This document shows, one piece after another, positions 48,479 to 60,935 of a stretch of DNA of 64,000 bases. How positions within the stretch are numbered: position 1 is the stretch's first letter; the number at the start of each line of letters is the position of its first letter. The notes beneath the pieces were generated by a model. It ran no database searches and had not been told where the DNA came from. It was given only the letters and a program-made list of their open reading frames with translations. Both the position numbers and the translations under genes were made by a program. The DNA is taken from contig JAIWNF010000026.1 of NCBI GenBank assembly GCA_025093555.1, positions 434,001 through 498,000 of the forward strand, given 5' to 3'. Source of the DNA: Circinella umbellata (lineage: Eukaryota; Mucoromycota; Mucoromycetes; Mucorales; Lichtheimiaceae).

Positions 48479-50320
48479 ATGTCATTCGAAAGGGAAAATG
48501 AAGCACTCGGCAGTTATTCTGCTTTACACGGACACTCCTTACAACAAATGTATAACTCGTCATCGGGAGCTCCTCTCAATCTTCAACGGCCGACGACACG
48601 CAATGGTTCACCTGCACCTCCATCCGTTTCTTCACCTACAGTAGGACAGCAACAACAAGGACAGCAAGGAAATAGTGGTTATCCTTCTTTTGCAATGTAT
48701 CCAAATAATTCTTTTGCACGATTTCCAGTGTCAATGAATGTAGGTCAACAACAGCAACAACAACAGAAACTTTCGCAACAACAAGGAACACCTAATTCTA
48801 CAACCACATCTATTAGTGCAACACAACAAAATACATCACTTGGATCTACAACAACAACAACAACGACAGTAACAGCAACAACAGCAACAACAACCACTGA
48901 AATGGCTCAACTTGCTGGTAATTCAACTCATGTTGCTCGTCAACTTACGTATGCACAAATTTCACGACAATCGGCATCTCCTCATCACCATGCTCGTACA
49001 GCAGCAGCCATGGCACGTAATGCACCTGTTGCTTCCACAGTGACTATTACAGACCCAAATAATCCTTCAAAATCATTTAATGGACTTATGAGTGGTGGTA
49101 GTAGTAATACTAGTAGTAACAACAATATGAATAATAAATCAATTCACAGTAAAGATGAAGAAGTAAATGGACGAACTAGTAATAACAACAACAAATTGCC
49201 GAATCATTCTATACAACAAACATGGACCACGTTAGATATGGGAGGAATGGGATTAAAGAATCTTTCACTTACACTGTGTAATACCTATACCTTTTTAACC
49301 ACACTTTATTTAAATCATAATAATTTGACTTATTTACCATCTTCTATCAACAAATTGGTACATTTGAAAACATTGGATGTTTCCGGCAACAAACTGACAT
49401 CGATCCCTCCCGAGTTAGGTTTATTGATTCAATTACGTGATTTATTATTATTCGATAATAATATTACGGATTTACCAAGTGAATTAGGATCTTTGTACCA
49501 ACTTGAAACTTTGGGATTAGAAGGAAATCCTATTCAACCTGATATTAAAAATATTTTATTAAAGGATGGATCTTCAGCTGTTATTCTTTCATTAAGAGAA
49601 AATGCACCAGGTAAATATAGAAAAGGAAAGAGTCTATGTGTGTGTTTTGTTGAAAAAATAACTGAAATTTATTTTAATATAATAATGAATAGTGGGTATG
49701 CCACCACCTCAACGTGAATGGATTACAATTGAAAGTATTGGTTCAGAAGATGATCATGGTAATATATTATAATGAGATTGAATACGGGAGGTTAGAGGGG
49801 GGATGTGTTCAGAAGAGAGAAAAGACCACTTTGATTCCAAATACCAAAAAAAAAATGGGTATATAGTTATTAACGAATCATTTATTTTTATAGATACAAT
49901 TTCTGTATTTTGTTTTAATATACTTTGTCAAAAATATGCTACGTCTCAAGCCTATGGATATACACCCTCATGGGCATTATCATGGGATTATCGTAGAGAA
50001 TTGATTTTATCTGAAATTCAAAGTAGAAATGCTGATATTATTTGTCTTCAGGTAAACTATCTCATTGCTCTTTTTGAAAGGAGTCGATTGTTTTATATAT
50101 TACATGGAAGGTTAATGTCTCTTTATCTCCTCTCCCTCCCCATATAGGAAATGGCATATAATCAATATGAAGAATATTTTAGAGATGATTTCCGTGAACG
50201 TGCAGGTTATGATAGTGTATTTTATCCTAAATCACGTGCAAAGACAATGCAAGATAAAGAAAGAGGTGAAGTAGATGGATGTGCTACTTTTTTCAGATCA
50301 TCAAAGTAAGTTCATCATTT

Positions 50321-50355
<35 letters not shown>

Positions 50356-51271
50356 ATATATATTAACACCCTCTCCTCTCCCTTTACTTTTATATATTAG
50401 GTTTGAACTTATTGAAGTGAGCTTATTGGAATATAATCAAAAAGCACTTCAGCGTGCCGATTTTAAGAAATGTCCTGATATTTATAATCGTGTGATGACC
50501 AAGGATAATATTGCTGTTTTGACGATGTTAGAAAACAAGGAAACATTAGCACGGGTATTAGTGGCCAATTCACATATTCATTGGGATCCTAGTTTTGCAG
50601 ATGTTAAACTTGTTCAAGTGGGTATGCTGATGGATGAAATTGATAAGTTTGCAACCAAACATTTGAATCCACCTGCATCATCACCTAATGGTATAGTTTA
50701 TTCAGCAACATCTAAATTACCCACCATCATTGCTGGTGATTTTAATTCATCACCTGATTCAGGTGTTTATGAATTCCTATCTAAAGGAGCAGTTAAAAAA
50801 GATCATATTGATTTTGGTGATTATCTTTATGGTGATTATACAACGGATGGTTTGACTCATAAACTACCCATGAAGAGTTCCTATGCACAAATAGGCGAAT
50901 TGCCATTTACGAATTATATTGCTGATTTCCAAGGTGTACTGGATTATGTTTGGTATTCAACAAACACATTGGATGTTTTATCACTTCTTGGTCCAATAGA
51001 TAAAGAATATCTTAGTAAAGTGGTTGGTTTTCCTAATGCACATTTCCCATCCGAGTAAGTCTTTATTTTTATTTTTTTGACAGGGAATAATTATAAAGAG
51101 GGGTGTTTACTAAACTTTTTAATTATTATTATTATAATCAGTCATATACCAATCATGGCAGAATTTAAACTTCGAAATCCTCGACCTGAAAAGAAATTAG
51201 AAGAACCAAACTTTGGAAATACAAACCGCCGGCAGCCTATAAAAGAAAACAATGATCATTCAAATAGATAA
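48479..51271 (+). CDS. CCR4: CCR4 deadenylase
   Basis: Six exons (48479-49610, 49693-49758, 49894-50051, 50148-50305, 50401-51054, 51142-51271) give 765 residues. The N-terminal 240 residues are Gln/Thr/Ser-rich. Residues about 265-375 are leucine-rich repeats ([34 protein letters not shown]) that bind the CAF1 subunit. The exonuclease-endonuclease-phosphatase domain keeps the catalytic set: FNILCQKYA (Asn), ICLQE (Glu), [17 protein letters not shown] (Asp, Asn) and [10 protein letters not shown] (Asp, His). The enzyme shortens mRNA poly(A) tails within CCR4-NOT in the cytoplasm. An in-frame ATG at 48404 would add 25 residues; 48479 fits better because the upstream part is less protein-like. 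Confidence 0.95.
50322..50354. repeat. (CT)n microsatellite in a CCR4 intron
   Basis: A run of CT units just before the acceptor at 50400; it can act as the polypyrimidine tract. Confidence 0.9.
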
Positions 51272-51705
51272 CTTTTATTATAATTAACATCTTATTTTGT
51301 TTTGTTGCATTCCTACACTTTTTTTTTACACCCTCCACCCCTCATGTTTTCCTTCTCTCTCTCTCTCCTTCTCTCTCTCCTTCTCTCTCCTCTTTATCAT
51401 TATTTTTCTTTTTTGTTTTGCTTCTCGTTTAGTACATACTTCTTTTCTCTATTATTTTCTTTTGTTGGATGTTTTGGGTATTACCTTTCTTCTTCTTTCT
51501 TTTTTACGTGTAAATGTTTGTTTTTTTTTTCCTCGTTTTCATCTTTCCCTCCATTTTTTTCTTGGTTTTAAAATACAATACGACGTATTTTATCTTACAA
51601 AAAAAAAAAAGATTATGATATTTATTATTAAAAAAAAACAGTTTAATTTTTAGGTTTGAGTGAAGGGAAGGGAAGATAAAAGGAGGGAGAAGGAGTATGA
51701 TTATT

Positions 51706-53050
51706 TTAAGCAGTAACACCTGTTTCGATCCAATGATCATGAATATGTACAAGGTCAGGTATAATTTTACTTTCAATTTCAATATTTTTAGATAATTCTT
51801 CAGAGCTTAATGATAAAACTCTTTCTTTATCTTTCATAATCATTGTTACTGTTTGTTTACGTGTTGTTAACATATTACCAATAACAACTTGATGTCCATA
51901 TTGTTCAAGTGCTCTTCGTGCTTTAGGTACTAATAAATTAACATCCGTTTCAAGCTATATATATATTAGTTAATAAATCATCCTTTCATATCCATATATA
52001 TTCTATATATTCTACATATATATATACCTTGAATGAAACGATTAAACCATTGGATGCCCAAAGACTCACTAGAGGTTTTAAAAATTTAGGTACTTGATCT
52101 AGTGTTAATGTCATTGCACCATCCCTTGATTGAATTTTATGTTCAGACTACAAAAATAATAATTAATTAATTAATCCACATTTTATACAAGGATAAAAAA
52201 AAGAAGAAAAAACAACTTTACCAATTTTTGCTTTGGAATAAAGAAATCGCTTACAGCAGCAGCAAGATAATAAATTGCTTTTTGTTGTAAACGAGCTAAA
52301 ATTCTTGAACCACTGTGTAATTTAAATAAATAATCTGAAAGAGTAACAAAATCCAATAATAAAAGACGATTGGATTCTTTTGCTTGATGATATTTTATAA
52401 GAATTTTATGCATTTCGCTAGCATATTTTGGATCCACTATATATAAAAAATATAGATGAATTAATTATTCTTATTCATAACCTTATTATATAGATTTTTA
52501 CCTGAAACAGATCCATCCTCTTTAGGTACTAAATAATCCAAAAAATCATGCGTTGGATTATGTGTATAATGGCGATGATACGGTTTTAAACTAAATTCTC
52601 TATGCATAAAAACAACAGCATAGCCCGCTTCTAAGAAATATTCTGCTGATGTTGCACCACGAGTACCATTACTAAAGTTATCAATGAATCGCACTGTTTG
52701 GTTTTCTAAAGGAACTGTTGTTCCTCCACTCTATTTTTTTTTTACAAGATCAATTAGAAAAACCACAAAAAAAAAATAAATGTACACATTTTTAAAAAAT
52801 AAAATAAAGGACTTACTGTAATGAAAACAACTCTATTACCAAGTTTTTGATGATAATCTACAAAAGCTGTCAATTTTTCTTCAAATTCACCCAAGTTGGC
52901 AGGTGGTTTATTCATATTAAAATAAACTTCTGGGTCAATGACCCCTTGACCATTATCCAAAAGTTGCTCATTGGTGGTTGTAGCAGTAGTAATAGTGGAG
53001 GATGCAGGCATGGGATAAGTTTGTTGAACAATGGTTGCCTGTTCTTCCAT
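51706..53050 (-). CDS. CAB2: Phosphopantothenate-cysteine ligase
   Basis: Five exons on the minus strand (52817-53050, 52502-52730, 52222-52436, 52028-52147, 51706-51954) give 348 residues. After about 55 variable residues comes [20 protein letters not shown], the nucleotide-binding loop split by intron 1, then [17 protein letters not shown]. Next are [12 protein letters not shown] with the conserved Ala-Ala-Val-Ser-Asp, [12 protein letters not shown], and VSFKLETD. These are hallmarks of eukaryotic PPCS, which joins cysteine to 4'-phosphopantothenate in coenzyme A synthesis in the cytosol. The order of motifs and length match human PPCS and yeast Cab2. Confidence 0.93.
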
Positions 53051-54890
53051 CTTTTTTTTTTTTTTAACCCTTTCTATATATACTCGGATTAGTCAGTCAA
53101 TATATTTTTTTGCTTCCGTTAATTATTATTATATTTTTTTCAGAGAGCAAAAAGTAAAAGCGGAGCCCAACAATAGATTCTCACGATATGAAACGGATAT
53201 GAAAAGATCTTAATGATGAAAGTTTTTTTTTTAACTCCATGATACATATATGAATGAACGGGGTTCTATGCAGACAATCTATTTAGAAAAAAATAAAATA
53301 ATTTCCACGTATTTAACTCGGATCACATATGCCTAATTGATAAATTACGTTGATTGTGGGGTAAAAAAAAGAATCATGCCGACAGAAAAATCCACAACAA
53401 AATAGTATTTTTAAAATCATTATTTATGGTAATTATAATTATTAAATATGAGCTATTTTCTTCTTTATAATATACTTACGTATAATCTAAAAGAATAGAA
53501 TAAAATCATCACAAGGTCAAATAAATATGACATTTCTAATATCTATAAGAGGACTTTTTCTATTTTATGAGCGATTTAGCAAACATTTCTTTTTCTACGT
53601 ACATGAATATAAACGTCTTTCTTTTTTTTTGGGGGGGGGCATAAATACGTATAGAGTCAACGGTAGCTGTATCCTATGAACATCTCCATCATATATTCTT
53701 CTTAAAAGCTGATCTATTTAATCTCTGTTACCTTGGCAACACTTATTATTTTTTGCTGACTTATTACTACGTACATACCAACTTTAACAAACTGCTAAAA
53801 AATACAAAAGAGGTTAGCTGAGTAGATCTCTTGGAAAACGCTCGGTTAGTTAGCCCAATCAATTCAAATTTCTACATAACAAAATAAAAAAAACTATTAT
53901 AATCGTATATATTTTGAATACGTAAATAATTTTAAATGAATTGATATAATATATATAATAAACAACAATCATTTATGAGTATTTGCCACTTTTTTACGTA
54001 AGGTAGTTTTTTTTTGGGGGGGGGGTCTTGATTGATAAAAAAAGGTTATATATCACTATGGGAAAGTGTTAACAACTTACTGTATATTATATGTATGCAT
54101 ATAAAAATGATGGTTTTTTTTTGAAAATAAAAAGGTTGATCTTCCAAAAGAAGCTGTACTTATCTATACTATGTGTATGCACGAGAAAGAAAAGATTGTT
54201 AAGAGTTTTTATGTACTAGTATATAATAAATTAAAGGGTGATAATTTCTATGTAACTTTAAACGTCCTCTTGTAACCAAAGAAACGTGTTTTAAGTTAAT
54301 ATTCTGGATAAAGTAATGTTATCGGCTATATGTTACGTTATTGAACAACAAGAACATCATAAAAAAAACTATTCCGAAACGGTAATATTCACTTCAGTCC
54401 TTCTGCAATAAAGATCCTTCCCATCCTTCGTTGATTTTCATATGTAGAATGAAACAATTAGTATACACCTAATTTTACTGAGAAATTAGAATACGATACC
54501 CAAATTTAACTTTATTTCTTTAAACCGTTTCTTCTTTTGCTCTCACGCATATTATTATTTGTAGAACTCTTGTAGCTATTATAAGAGTTCAAAAAAATTT
54601 TATGCAAAAAAATTTTAATGCAAATTTTTTTCTTATTTTGGCCATCGTGGGGATTGTAGTGCTTGAAGGGCAAGAAATTATTACGGGCCGATTCTTTACC
54701 GATAACAGAAAAAGGAACAATTTTATCCGGTGCTCTTTTTATTCATATCATCATAAAAAGAATAGATCTAACTAACAGAGACATTTTCGCTATCAAATAA
54801 TAACAATAATTAAAAGTATAAAAGCAATATAAAATAAATACACATCAAACCATTAGCTTTTTTTTCTTTCAATATACTTTGTCAAGAATT
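53051..54890. other. Intergenic between divergent genes
   Basis: 1.8 kb with no recognisable gene. Poly-T/poly-G runs near 53630 and 54015 and TACGTA words. It must hold the promoters of the ligase (-) and the methyltransferase (+). Confidence 0.5.
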
Positions 54891-56242
54891 ATGAACGGAG
54901 TCAGATACATTTATCATAAACCTTTCCTTGCGTATTTCACGGTAATATAGTAGATAGATATATTTCAGTCAATTAAAAACAAATAGTGATAGATCAACCA
55001 CGTTTCCCGTTTTATTCTTTTTCTGATCTCGCTGTATAATATATTATGCGCTCTTTATATTTAGAACCTTTTGGAATTACGTAATTATACGAATCCAATC
55101 ACTGTTCTGGAAGTCGGGTGTGGGTAAGTTAGAAACTCGACTTTTTTTTTGATGATTTATTATATGGGCTACTTTCAAAATTAGCGAAGGGGGAGAGACA
55201 ATTGATTTTTAATTGATCATATATTATTTATCCAGTCCTGGTCATTTTGCAGCATTATTAAAGGATCAACTCACGGACCGTATTGAAGTTACTGCGATTG
55301 ATCCATCAGAAGAAGATATCAAAACATGTGCAACTCATAATGCGGATGTTAATTATCTTGCTACAACAATCCTCAAGATGAATAAAGAGAAATATAGTCA
55401 CCATTTTGATGTTATCTTGTTTTCAAAATCACTTCATCATTGTGATCCTTTGGATGAAGTATGTTTTCCATTTTATAAAAGTATATCTACTATAAAATAT
55501 CTTCAATTCTAAATGTTCTGACTAAAAAAGTAAAAAAAAAAAACCAATTGTATACATGTGAACCAATAATTTATTCAACCTACTATGTATGTTTATTAGA
55601 CGATCGATCAAGCTTATACCTTTCTTAAGAAAAATGGTATTGTTGTAGCCGAAGAATTTGATCGTGATGCCATTGATGAACAAACGGCACGTTGGTTTAT
55701 TGAACGACTGGATTTAATCAATGCAGGAAAACATATCTTGGTACCACAGTTGAAAAATGAACAATTGAAGAAGCGATGGACTGCGATGGTTGATCCAACT
55801 ACGGGTTCTCCAATGGAACGTTGGTACGCGTTTTTTGATATACGTGGATTTGAAGGTGTTTTTAAGCATGGACTTCAGGGACATGAAATGTCTGTCCACA
55901 GTACAATGATTAAGTCACTTGAAAGAGCATTTGGAAAGAACAATGATAAAGATAAATCAAAAATTGTTGAGATTGTGCGTAACCAACAGTTTTTAAACTG
56001 TAACATAGTATACTTTGGGTAAATTAATATTTTTTTTGGAATAAGTTCGATATGTTATAACATCCGACTTTAAATAAACTTTATAACATTAATATTATAT
56101 AAATTTTATTTTTGTTTTATATAGATTGGAGGATACATCTATTGGTCAAGAAATTTTGGAAACTTTTACAAAACAAGAAAGCGATGCAATCAAGGATGGA
56201 ATCATCAAGGGCACGGGAATTAGTTATATTGCTGAAAAATAA
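54891..56242 (+). CDS. Class I SAM-dependent methyltransferase
   Basis: Five exons (54891-54941, 55065-55123, 55236-55458, 55600-56018, 56125-56242) give 289 residues. Motif I is VLEVGCGPGHFA (residues about 31-42), split by an intron. The acidic residue of the second strand is in TAIDPSEED, motif post-I. FDVILFSKSLHHCDPLD is the motif-IV region and the TFLKKNGIVVAEEFDRD strand follows. The remainder is family-specific with HEMSVHSTMIKSLERAFG. It is a small-molecule type Rossmann methyltransferase (Methyltransf_11/12-like); the substrate cannot be read from the sequence. Confidence 0.88.
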
Positions 56243-56790
56243 TATGAATTCTTGAGTGGAAAGCAAAATATATAATTCTTTTGTCTCATATATATATATA
56301 TATACTTGCTAAAATATGTAAAGCTTTAGTTTAGTGAATTATTTTTATTCTTCAATACGTAGTCTATTTATTTTATTTCACATCGGGTATCAATAAATGT
56401 TTATACAATAATATTCTTATTCCCATTCTTATTGACTTTATATAATGAGTTGATAAAAAAAAGTTGTACTTGTTGAAATGATTGCTCAGAAGAAAATATT
56501 TGCAATGGATATACGTACGTTGAAAATTCGAGGTTTATCAGAAGTGAAATGCCTAAAAAGGACCTCTGTGAGAGGTAGGAGAGGCTCGATGACCATATAG
56601 TGGTATGGGTTTCAGTGTACGATATATAAAAATGATGGAAAGAAGTAGTTCGTTTCTACTAGAAATAAAAAGGAAAATAGATAGGGTATACATATATAAG
56701 TGAAAGTTGAATTTATTGTTTGCTTCTTGATACTGTGGTGTTAGTTTGGTTGAGGGGATAGCCATAATTGTTTATTTTTTCTGAAAATTA
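56243..56790. other. Intergenic
   Basis: 3' flank of the methyltransferase gene with an AT microsatellite near 56290. No gene seen. Confidence 0.5.
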
Positions 56791-56799
56791 ATTGCTCCT

Positions 56800-57300
56800 T
56801 TCAGAGAATATTTGTTTGTTCTGTCCCTTTTGGTTGGTTAGAAGATCAGTTTTTATGGTGATATCACTAGCGTCATCATGTTGGAAATTTTTGGCAAGTT
56901 CTTTGGGGTCATCGCGATGAACCCGTTTTGTTGCGAGTACTGCCTTGGGTTCATCTATATTGATTCACCCCTTCCTTAGGGAAGTTTCGTGCTACAGTGC
57001 TGCAAACTTGAATTAGTTGTCGTGCAATATTTTTAGCGTATGATAGGTTCAGCTTGGTATTTTTAATCGTGAATGTTTTCGTGATCCAAAGGGTCAAATG
57101 TTATGGAGTATATGCCCTGTTCAGCCTGTTGTCTTTTGATGGTTTCGACGAAGTCATTGTGAACCGAAAAGTGATATTACGTATTGTTTTTGACGATCAG
57201 GATAATGAATATCAAGAATTCTGCTGTTATCTATTCCAAAGCGGTGTAAGATGCCTTTCATTTTTCCAATTGGTACGTATACGTGCGCGAGATCAGAGGT
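56800..57300 (-). pseudogene. Retroelement ORF1-like remnant
   Basis: The minus strand reads HVYVPIGKMKG followed by ILHRFGIDNSRILDIHYP near 57200-57290. A frame change leads to VHNDFVETIKRQQAEQG and FDPLDHENIHD, then a stop. The pattern (GIxxSRILDIxxP, LVHNDF, FDPLD) is what I remember from ORF1-type proteins next to LINE reverse transcriptases in Mucorales. No reverse transcriptase is visible here. Broken by at least one frameshift and several stops. Confidence 0.5.
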
Positions 57301-58032
57301 AGACATATTGAAAGCCATGTGTTTTTGTTGGTCGTTGCAGCAGCCTCTAATCTACGTTTTTGTGTTTTAGATGTTGTTTTCCGTTTGTCACTGAGATATG
57401 GTGCGCCCAATTGCTAAGATGCATACTGAGTTAAACCGTCATTTTTCGAAAATTGAGGTATTTTGAACGCCCGATGGCTAATACTATTGCCACCAATGAG
57501 ACCTCGAAGTTCTGAAATTTATTATATATTATATAAAAAAAAAGGATGAAGAGAGATGATAGTGTTGTATTATAAGAACATTATCTCTTTATCCCAGATG
57601 AAATAAGAAATCACATTTAAAATATTTAAAATACAGACGTGAACAGAACTCAATTCTAAAAAGGAAACTGAGTAAAATCACATAAAGATGTCCTGCGCCT
57701 CGTCAACTTAAATTAAAGAATAAAAGAGAGTATCATGGCTAAGCCCAATATACTTAAGAACAGTAGCTATAGTAACCTTCTCAATATTAATGACTAATAT
57801 CAAGTACCCGACTTTACTATCAATCACCCACATCATTCTATTCACTAAGCCCCATAACTCATAGAATAGAAATCATATAAATACGGGTCGTAAATATTAT
57901 TTTAAAGAAATAACTTTATTCTAGTTTCTAAATTATTATTAAAAGATATATAACAAAGTCTCAAAAGATTCATACCTTGTCTGTTTTTATTTCCTACTCT
58001 TATTAAAATAACCAAATATCACAGATAGTATA
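57301..58032. other. Intergenic
   Basis: AT-rich, no gene recognised. It borders the TIR element at 58033. Confidence 0.45.
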
Positions 58033-58744
58033 TGTATACACCATAAAAAAAGATTTGGACGCATCTGGCCGCATCTGGCCGCACTATGCGCTTGAGGCCA
58101 AGTGCGGCCAAGTGCGGCCAGATGCGGCCAAACCCTGTGTGGTACAAAGCGCTCATTCAATCCAGCGTGACACCATTTTTTTAAAACAATAAACCCGACA
58201 AACTGTCGCTGTTCTAATCAAAGTTTATTATTCATTCAAAAAACATGTATAAATGATTGTATTATACCAAATTATTATCGGTAACTAAACGAGACGAGTT
58301 ATAAATGAAGCCTCATAGGAGCTTATTGGTGGCTTATTCTTTTGAATGAATGAATATATAATATTGGGTAATTTTATTAAAATAGTTGAACAGAGACTAC
58401 TATGGAACATACAAAAACTACTAGATAAAGACAAAAACAAAACATCTAACTAACTATCTATCTATCTAACTATCTAACTATTTTCCAAAAACATGCATAA
58501 TAAAAATGAGTACTATTAAATATTTTATAATTGTATTACTAGATGTAATGTTATGTTTATTAATATCGAATATTGACGTAGCTATGCTCAGTAAAGGATA
58601 CTTACCTTGTTAGTCAGAGGTAGAGTCGCTAGAGTAAACGAAAAAAAAAGTTAGTAATTCCATTTCTTATATTACTACAGAATATGCTATGGTTGAGTCT
58701 GACAATAGTACTAAAAAAGCATTTACTTACAAGTTAATTCTACG

Positions 58745-59178
58745 TCATTTGTTACTTTCATTCCCTTCGCGACGCCTCTGACTAGCTCCAACGTTATTCC
58801 ATCTCTTGCGTAATAGATATTGGATGATCCAATCATTACCATTCAGATCATGAGGAAAGTGAGGCAGTACCTTTTTCACTTCTTTGACTACCTCGCTGGT
58901 GATCGAGTCCTTCAGATCTTTCTGAATGGTACTCAGAGCTGTCCAGTGCGCCTTCTTGATGTCATCGCTGACTTCCGCTTCCTTGTCCTTGATAACGCGT
59001 TCAATTGTATATTGCAGCGTTATCAAGCTTGCTTACCTTGCTCAGCGGAACCATCTATGTCCGTGAGTGCTTGTAAAATAGCCTTTGGTGACTTTGATTT
59101 TGGTTCCAGGAATGATTCTGGTAAAGGTGGAGCAACATCGGATGATGGAGGGGGAGGGCTAGGGTGTGCGACCTATAC
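58745..59178 (-). CDS. Small element-encoded protein, downstream exons (unknown)
   Basis: The frame at 58745-59026 ends ...NDWIIQYLLRKRWNNVGASQ plus a basic tail. It includes a charged, likely helical DDIKKAHWTALSTIQKDLKD. An upstream segment at about 59030-59178 reads VAHPSPPPPSSDVAPPLPES and ends at AEQG before a possible donor GTAAGC near 59037. The two may be exons of one gene. Not recognised. It could be a DNA-binding accessory protein of the element, which is a guess. Confidence 0.45.
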
Positions 59179-59286
59179 ATGACAATAAAGATATTATGTT
59201 AATAATAAGAAAGCTGATGTAATGCTATAAGTTTCTGCATTGTCATATAAACTATATCTTGTCCGAGAGTCCTCGAAGCAAAGTGA

Positions 59287-59514
59287 TTATTTGCTCTCTT
59301 TGTTTTGTTGCAGCAAATAATGCGTTTTCAATGCGTTTTTAATGCGTTCAAGCCTTTTTTCAGTATCCTCCTTGAACTTGTCAAAATCTTGCTTGGGACA
59401 GTTGAGATCTTCGGAAATCTCGAAGCGGTTAGTTAATGAAACCTGTTCCTGTTGATTAAAGATGTCTTCATCAGAAAACAAATTGTTGAACGAAGTATTA
59501 GTACTCATTGTCAT
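59287..59514 (-). CDS. Small element-encoded protein, 75 residues (unknown)
   Basis: Open from ATG at 59514 to a TAA. Acidic N-terminus, then KFKEDTEKRLERIKNALKTH, a likely coiled coil. It lies upstream of and on the same strand as the frames at 58745-59178 and may be the first exon of that gene, but I could not find a convincing splice. Function unknown. Confidence 0.4.
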   Translation of the reverse strand: MTMSTNTSFNNLFSDEDIFNQQEQVSLTNRFEISEDLNCPKQDFDKFKEDTEKRLERIKNALKTHYLLQQNKESK

Positions 59515-59621
59515 GACAGATGTTGAGAGAAGGAAAAAAGAAAGTTAGTAAAACAAAATTAAGGGAGCGATATAAAAAAAAATAAACACAAGGGTTGAAA
59601 AAAAAATGTTACTAAGTTACT

Positions 59622-60151
59622 CATCTCAATACATATTGCGGTGGTCTAAGTTACCTGTCTGTACTACAATTATTTTAAATATGGTAAGAGCAAAAAAGTC
59701 TGTACCACTAGTAAAAAAAACGGCCAAGTGCGGCCAAGTGCGGCCAAACCTTAGAATTTTTTTTATGGTGAAGCAATTTTAAGAGCTCCTCTGTTGTATA
59801 TGTGCGAGTGGAGTCATCTTGCTCGGTGCTGCTTTTATTATCAAACAATAAATAACCAAATTATATATTTATATATGTTGTTATATTATACAACATTTAT
59901 GAAAAAAAAAATACAGGCAATTACATGCTGTTATTGTTTTGTTGCATGGTATGAATAAATTATTTTAAAAGGAAAGAAGAACTGTCGATGCCATCTCAAT
60001 ACATATTGCGGTGGTCTAAGTTACCTGTCTGTACTACAATTATTATAAATATGGTAAGAGCAAAAAAGTCTGTACCACTAGTAAAAAAAAACGGCCAAGT
60101 GCGGCCAAGTGCGGCCAAGTGCGGCCAAACCTCAGAATTTTTTTTATGGTG
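59622..60151. repeat. Directly duplicated right end of the element
   Basis: 59622-59770 and 59992-60151 are almost identical (period 370 bp). The second copy has one extra 10-bp GGCCAAGTGC unit and one extra A. Both end in ATGGTG. Confidence 0.9.
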
Positions 60152-60157
60152 TATACA

Positions 60158-60847
60158 CTATTGACAAGTATGCAGTGACTTCCCTAATTCTTTATCCTTT
60201 TCTATTGCTTGGCTTTATAGTACCACTTGTTATTTCTGCTATTTCCTAATAATTTCTACCAGAACCCTATTTCTTTAATTAAAAATGGTAGATGATGGGG
60301 TTGTAATTTTACTTCGTTGCTATTCAACAAGAGTCTAGAATTATTTGAATCCTTTTTGATATACAGTACCTAGATGATAGTATCTACATCTAAGTAGTAT
60401 TTGAAAACAGCTATCTTGCGAGTTTATTGTTGTTCTTATATCTATTTTTTTTTATTGAGTGAAAAAAAATAGAACAGTAAAGTTAGGAGCTACATATAAT
60501 CTAGAGCACGAACCTTGTGTAACCATAAAACAGCCACTTTTATAGGCTGCACACTGCTTATCCCTTTCTCAAAATATTGGCATTACTTAGTAAAATATCA
60601 CATTTTGACAAAAGTTTGAAGTGACAAATCTCAATGGAAAATAATTTTCTCTGAAAGCTGCTCCATAGCATCTCTTCAGAATACCTAAGTTAACATATAT
60701 TACAGTGTAACGTATAAAAATTAAAGACATTTTTATATTAACATATTACCGTCATTATTATTATATTATTATTATCATCATTATTATTATATTACCAATA
60801 AAGTATCACAAAGTACCAAATTACGTGATATCATTGGAGCGTGCTAT
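60158..60847. other. Intergenic
   Basis: AT-rich with a TTA/TTATTA tract near 60755-60800. No gene seen. Confidence 0.5.
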
Positions 60848-60935
60848 GACACATTTATGTCGAAGCAACGACACATTTATGTCGGAGCAATGACACTTTT
60901 ATGTCGAAGCTGCGACACTTTTCTGTCGAAGCAAT
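60848..60935. repeat. Four tandem 22-bp units with internal dyad
   Basis: Units at 60848, 60870, 60892 and 60914, each of the form (T/C)GACAC-TTT-(A/T/C)TGTCG-AGC-, with GACA and TGTC as inverted half-sites. There are only a few substitutions between units. Confidence 0.9.

Larger units (their letters stand above)
58033..60157. mobile_element. 2.1-kb DNA transposon-like element with subterminal 10-bp repeats
   Basis: The left end starts TGTATACACCATAAAAAAA and the right end is its exact 19-bp reverse complement, ending at 60157. Alternatively the element starts at CACC with a TATA duplication. Inside both ends lie tandem copies of the 10-mer GGCCAAGTGC (or GGCCAGATGC): about 58058-58130 on the left and 59720-59750 and 60090-60128 on the right. 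Subterminal repeats of this kind are transposase binding sites in CACTA elements. It carries two small minus-strand frames but no DDE transposase that I can see. Confidence 0.7.

Noticed and set aside
51297..51782. Open frames downstream of CCR4
   Set aside because: Pyrimidine-rich 3' sequence between two convergent genes; no motif or splice support.
58058..60128. GGCCAAGTGC repeats as telomeric or centromeric satellite
   Set aside because: Only two to four units per cluster, always just inside the ends of one element.
60848..60935. Array of four 22-bp repeats as a CRISPR
   Set aside because: Units abut with no spacers, the organism is a eukaryote and no cas gene is present.
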